In this document: one piece after another, positions 43,927-46,631 of the stretch
How the letters are laid out: each line of letters starts with the position of its first letter
Position numbering within the stretch: position 1 is the first letter of the stretch
Source of the DNA: Methylobacterium frigidaeris
GTDB lineage: Bacteria; Pseudomonadota; Alphaproteobacteria; Rhizobiales; Beijerinckiaceae
Assembly: GCF_022179185.1 (NCBI RefSeq)
Contig: NZ_BPQJ01000037.1
Coordinates: 15,466 to 62,096 of the forward strand
Direction: 5' to 3'
Length of the DNA stretch: 46,631 nucleotides
Made by a program: the position numbers and the translations under genes
Notes under the pieces: model-generated
Database searches by the model: none
Seen by the model: the letters and a program-made list of their open reading frames with translations, nothing else
Told to the model about the DNA's origin: nothing

Positions 43927-44109
43927 ACCCTCGACGCGGGCGTCCACGATGCAGATCGATCGTCCGGTCGGCGCGGCAGCGCGGCGCAGATGCCGTTTGG
44001 CGGCGAGGGAACCAGCCGCTATGGCCGGTTCGGCGGTCAGGCATCCATCGCCGAGTTCACCGACCTGCGCTGGATTACCATCAATGCGGACGCACCCCAC
44101 TACCCGTTC
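43927..44109 (+). pseudogene. C-terminal fragment of an aldehyde dehydrogenase (benzaldehyde/vanillin type)
   Basis: From 43990 the frame reads QMPFGGEGTSRYGRFGGQAS, then IAEFTDLRWITIN and HYPF. This is the C-terminal end of a vanillin/benzaldehyde-type aldehyde dehydrogenase, where QMPFGGVK-SGYGRFGG and IAEFTELRWIT are usual. The preceding codons back to the MFS stop are degenerate and over 400 residues are missing. The frame then runs on past the normal end. It may be the scar of a lost pathway gene. Confidence 0.75.
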
Positions 44110-44119
44110 CAGCAAGACG

Positions 44120-44638
44120 ATGACGGCCTCGCCCACCATCGATTCGGCCCAGGGATCCGCACCGGCTCCGTTTCAGCTGGGATGGCTGGGCGAGACGATC
44201 GCCTACAACCTCCGTCTTGCTCAGAACGCATCGTTCCAGGCATTCAGCGCATTGACCGGGGACTTGGGATTGCGTCCCGGCTGGTACGCCCTGTTGCAGC
44301 TCATCGGCGACAATCCCGGCGTCAGCCAGACCAGCTTGAGCCTCGCGACCAGTCGCGACAAGAGCACCCTGACCCCGCTCCTCGGCGATCTCGAGCGGCG
44401 CGGGCTGATCCGGCGCGACCCCGACCCCCTCGACCGACGGGGGCGACGGATCAGCCTGACGGAGGACGGGCGGGCCAAGCTGGCCCTGCTGGCGGACTGC
44501 GCGGCGCGTCACGACGCCCGGCTCAACGCCCTGTTCGAGCCGGAGCAGCAGCAGCAATTCATCTCGCTGCTGAAGACCCTGACCGAATCCTTGAACAAAG
44601 ACACGCCGTCACCAGGCCCCAGCGCCGACGAGGATTGA
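44120..44638 (+). CDS. MarR-family transcriptional regulator
   Basis: 172 residues. LGETIAYNLRLAQNASFQAFSALTGDLGLRPGWYALLQLIGDNPGVSQTSLSLATSRDKSTLTPLLGDLERRGLIRRDPDPLDRRGRRISLTEDG is a complete MarR winged helix, with dimerisation helices at both ends. ATG 44120 lies just after the aldehyde dehydrogenase fragment. It ends 3 nt before the ThDP enzyme, so it is likely in one transcript with it and regulates the aromatic-acid unit in response to a ligand. Confidence 0.9.
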   Translation: MTASPTIDSAQGSAPAPFQLGWLGETIAYNLRLAQNASFQAFSALTGDLGLRPGWYALLQLIGDNPGVSQTSLSLATSRDKSTLTPLLGDLERRGLIRRDPDPLDRRGRRISLTEDGRAKLALLADCAARHDARLNALFEPEQQQQFISLLKTLTESLNKDTPSPGPSADED

Positions 44639-44641
44639 ACC

Positions 44642-46357
44642 ATGTACACGACGAGCAGCGCCTTCCTCGACGCCCTGATCGAGGCCAACGTCTCGTTCAT
44701 CTTCGCCAATGTCGGAAGCGATCATCCGGCCCTGATCGAAGCGATCGCCGAGGCGCGGGCTGCCGGACGTGTGATCCCCGAGATCGTTACCTGCCCGAAC
44801 GAGATGGTCGGCATGAGCGCCGCCCACGGCTACTGGCAGGCGAGCGGGGTCCCCCAGGCGGTCGTCGTGCATGTCGAGTGCGGGACCCAGGCGCTCGCAG
44901 GCGCGGTGCACAACGCCGCCAAGGGCCGCGCGCCGATGATCGTCTTCGCGGGCGCCTCCCCCTTCACGCAGAACGGCGAGCTGAAGGGAAGCCGCAACGA
45001 GTTCATCCAGTGGATCCAGGACGTCCACGACCAGCGCGGGCTGGTGCGCGGCTACATGCGGTACGACAATGAGATCCGCACGGGGAAGAACGTCAAGGAC
45101 CTGGTCCACCGGGCGCTGCAATTCGCCAAGTCCGATCCGAAGGGACCCGTCTACCTGATGGGCGCCCGCGAGGTCATGGAGGAGGAGGTCGCGCCGACCC
45201 CGAACGATGCGGCGGCGTGGCGGCCGATCGAGCCGGCCGCGCTGAGCGGGCGGGGGTTACGCGAGATCGCGACCGCGCTCGCGGGCGCGCGCCGGCCGCT
45301 CCTCGTCACCTCCTTCGTCGGGCGCAACCCGAAGGCCGTCGCCCCCCTCACCACCCTGTGCCGGCGGCTCGGCATGGGCGTCCTGGAATCGGTGCCGAAT
45401 GCGATGAACTTCCCGCATACCGATCCGCTCTACCAGGGCAATCAGTGGAACCACCCGAACCAGAACCCCGTCCTCGCGGCGGCGGACGTGATCCTGGTCG
45501 TCGACAGCGACGTTCCGTGGATTCCGACCGTGTCGAAGCCCGCGGACGAGGCCCGCATCTTCCACATCGACATCGATCCGCTGAAAGAGCAGATGCCGCT
45601 CTGGCACATCCGCGCCGAAGGGGTGTTCGGCGCCGATGCGGAAACCGCTCTTGAACAGCTCAACGACTGGTTCGACGCCAATCCCCCGGACGAGGCCGCC
45701 GTCGAGGCCCGCACCCGCCACTACGCCGACCTGCATGCCGCGCGCGACCGCGAGCTTCGCGCCCTGGAGCAGCCATCGGCGTCCGGGACCGTGACCTCGG
45801 AATACCTGATCGCCCGGCTCCGGGTCCTGGCCGGCGACGAGGCGTTGTTCGTGAACGAGGGCATCTCGCACTACCACACCGTCTTCAACCACCTGTCGCT
45901 CGACCGGCCCGGGTCGATCTTCACCAGCGGCGGCGGGTCGCTCGGCTGGAACGGCGGGGCGGCGATCGGGATCAAGCTGGCGCGGCCGGACAGGACGGTC
46001 GTCGCGCTGACCGGCGACGGCTCCTACCTGTTCACCGTCCCGTCCTCCGTGCACTGGATGGCGCGCCGCTACGGCACTCCCTTCGTCCAGATCGTCTTCA
46101 ACAACCGCGGCTGGAAATCACCGAAGCTCTCGACCCTGGCCGTGCATCCGGACGGTTACGCCGCGCGGGCCAACCATCTCGATACCTCGTTCGAGCCCGC
46201 GCCAGACCATGTCGGCATCGCCGCCGCCGCGGGCGGTGCCTGGGGGCGTCAGGTCAGGGATGCGGCGGAGGTCGACGAGGCCCTGGCCGAGGCGCTGAGG
46301 GTGGTCCGTGAGGAGAAGCGCTGTGCTGTCCTCGACGTGTGGCTGCCGCACCATTGA
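44642..46357 (+). CDS. Thiamine diphosphate-dependent enzyme (acetolactate synthase / benzoylformate decarboxylase-like)
   Basis: 571 residues in the three-domain ThDP fold. The activating glutamate is Glu54 in CPNEMVGMSAAHGYW. The ThDP/Mg motif GDGSYLFTVP through NNRGW (about residues 458-490) is intact, as is GSLGWNGGAAIGIKLA before it. The middle domain is the usual nucleotide-like fold. It could decarboxylate a 2-oxo acid such as benzoylformate, in line with the aromatic-acid transporter and the benzaldehyde-type dehydrogenase fragment. Acetolactate-synthase-like chemistry is equally possible from sequence alone. Confidence 0.85.
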   Translation: MYTTSSAFLDALIEANVSFIFANVGSDHPALIEAIAEARAAGRVIPEIVTCPNEMVGMSAAHGYWQASGVPQAVVVHVECGTQALAGAVHNAAKGRAPMIVFAGASPFTQNGELKGSRNEFIQWIQDVHDQRGLVRGYMRYDNEIRTGKNVKDLVHRALQFAKSDPKGPVYLMGAREVMEEEVAPTPNDAAAWRPIEPAALSGRGLREIATALAGARRPLLVTSFVGRNPKAVAPLTTLCRRLGMGVLESVPNAMNFPHTDPLYQGNQWNHPNQNPVLAAADVILVVDSDVPWIPTVSKPADEARIFHIDIDPLKEQMPLWHIRAEGVFGADAETALEQLNDWFDANPPDEAAVEARTRHYADLHAARDRELRALEQPSASGTVTSEYLIARLRVLAGDEALFVNEGISHYHTVFNHLSLDRPGSIFTSGGGSLGWNGGAAIGIKLARPDRTVVALTGDGSYLFTVPSSVHWMARRYGTPFVQIVFNNRGWKSPKLSTLAVHPDGYAARANHLDTSFEPAPDHVGIAAAAGGAWGRQVRDAAEVDEALAEALRVVREEKRCAVLDVWLPHH

Positions 46358-46502
46358 TGGATTGCGCGCCTGCCGCGGGTGAATGCCGGAGCGGGCGTCG
46401 GCGCCCGTTCGGCGTTGCCTCGCACATCCGAAACGCGCCTGGTCGGACATGGTGCGGGATGAGGGGCTGTTCGACCTGCTCGACAGTCTTGAGACTCTCA
46501 GG

Positions 46503-46538
46503 GTCGTTCCGGGCTCCGCCGCGCGGCCCCGGAATGAC
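46503..46538. repeat. Stem-loop of a repeat-like type after the ThDP gene
   Basis: GTCGTTCCGGG (46503-46513) and CCCGGAATGAC (46528-46538) pair with one mismatch around a GC-rich loop. Such CATTCCGGG hairpins are frequent between genes in methylobacteria as I recall. It may end transcription or belong to a dispersed repeat family. The rest of 46358-46631 holds no gene. Confidence 0.5.
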
Positions 46539-46590
46539 GCCGTGAGTTCAAGATCCGTGGGAGCCCACCAGACAGGCTCTCATACCCTCG

Positions 46591-46622
46591 CGCCTTCGCA
46601 TCGACGCGTCGATGCGAAGGCG
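46591..46622. repeat. 32-bp perfect palindrome
   Basis: The arm CGCCTTCGCATCGACG (46591-46606) is followed directly by its exact reverse complement (46607-46622), with no loop. It may be a strong hairpin terminator, an operator or a mobile-element end; the window stops 9 bp later. Confidence 0.85.
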
Positions 46623-46631
46623 ACCGGCGCA

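Noticed and set aside
42283..44139. A 618-codon minus-strand open frame opposite the MFS transporter
   Set aside because: Gly/Ala/Arg/Glu-rich low-complexity product typical of antisense frames in high-GC DNA; the plus-strand frame is a clear 12-helix transporter.

Overview
The window is high-GC alphaproteobacterial chromosome. Its protein families and intergenic repeats point to Hyphomicrobiales, most likely Methylobacterium or a close relative; this is inferred from gene content and base composition, with no rRNA to confirm it. Most of it (about 0.2-41 kb) is one large accessory island for obtaining sulfur from organic sulfur compounds. The last 5 kb is a rearranged edge holding several broken genes.

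Layout. (1) 0.2-5.8 kb, minus strand: a SoxC-type sulfite dehydrogenase with a c-type cytochrome, and two NtaA/DszA-type flavin monooxygenases. The remains of a sulfonate-type ABC transporter (ATPase, binding protein and permease fragments) lie between and after the monooxygenases. (2) 6.1-7.5 kb: an Rrf2-family regulator with four cysteines and a reduced FAD/NAD(P)-binding protein. (3) 7.8-18.9 kb: a peptide-type ABC importer (two binding proteins plus B, C, D and F subunits), a MetQ-like binding protein, an FMN reductase, an SfnG-like monooxygenase and a DszC-like monooxygenase. (4) 19.2-22.7 kb: groES-groEL, a 41-residue membrane peptide and a full-length FAD/NAD(P)-binding protein. (5) 22.9-28.1 kb: a periplasmic tandem rhodanese with a YeeE/YedE transporter, then an intact sulfonate/nitrate/taurine-type ABC transporter. 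(6) 28.3-28.9 kb: a YefM-YoeB toxin-antitoxin pair. (7) 29.0-41.1 kb: four more flavin monooxygenases, two GNAT acetyltransferases, an M20 deacetylase and a cystine-type ABC importer with fused permease-ATPase and two binding proteins. (8) 41.4-46.4 kb: a ModE-like regulator beside a broken modA, an aromatic-acid MFS transporter, an aldehyde dehydrogenase tail, a MarR regulator and a ThDP enzyme.

How it may work. Importers bring in sulfonates, sulfones, S-containing peptides or S-substituted cysteines. Seven luciferase-like monooxygenases and one DszC-like enzyme, all supplied with reduced flavin by the single FMN reductase encoded here or by enzymes elsewhere, cleave C-S bonds. SoxC and its cytochrome can oxidise released sulfite, and the rhodanese/YeeE pair handles thiosulfate or sulfane sulfur. 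The GNAT, LLM, M20 and amino-acid ABC set at 30.8-41.1 kb matches the logic of the Bacillus subtilis yxe and ytm operons: N-acetylate an S-substituted cysteine, oxidise off the S-substituent, deacetylate to cysteine.

The strongest unexplained signal is a 20-bp palindrome, ATGTTCTT-N4-AAGAACAT. It recurs at four promoters (7567, 7716, 19057 and, with one good arm, 25219). At three of them it sits exactly 5 nt upstream of a TTGAC -35 box. It links groESL to the sulfur genes and suggests a common regulator that I cannot identify.
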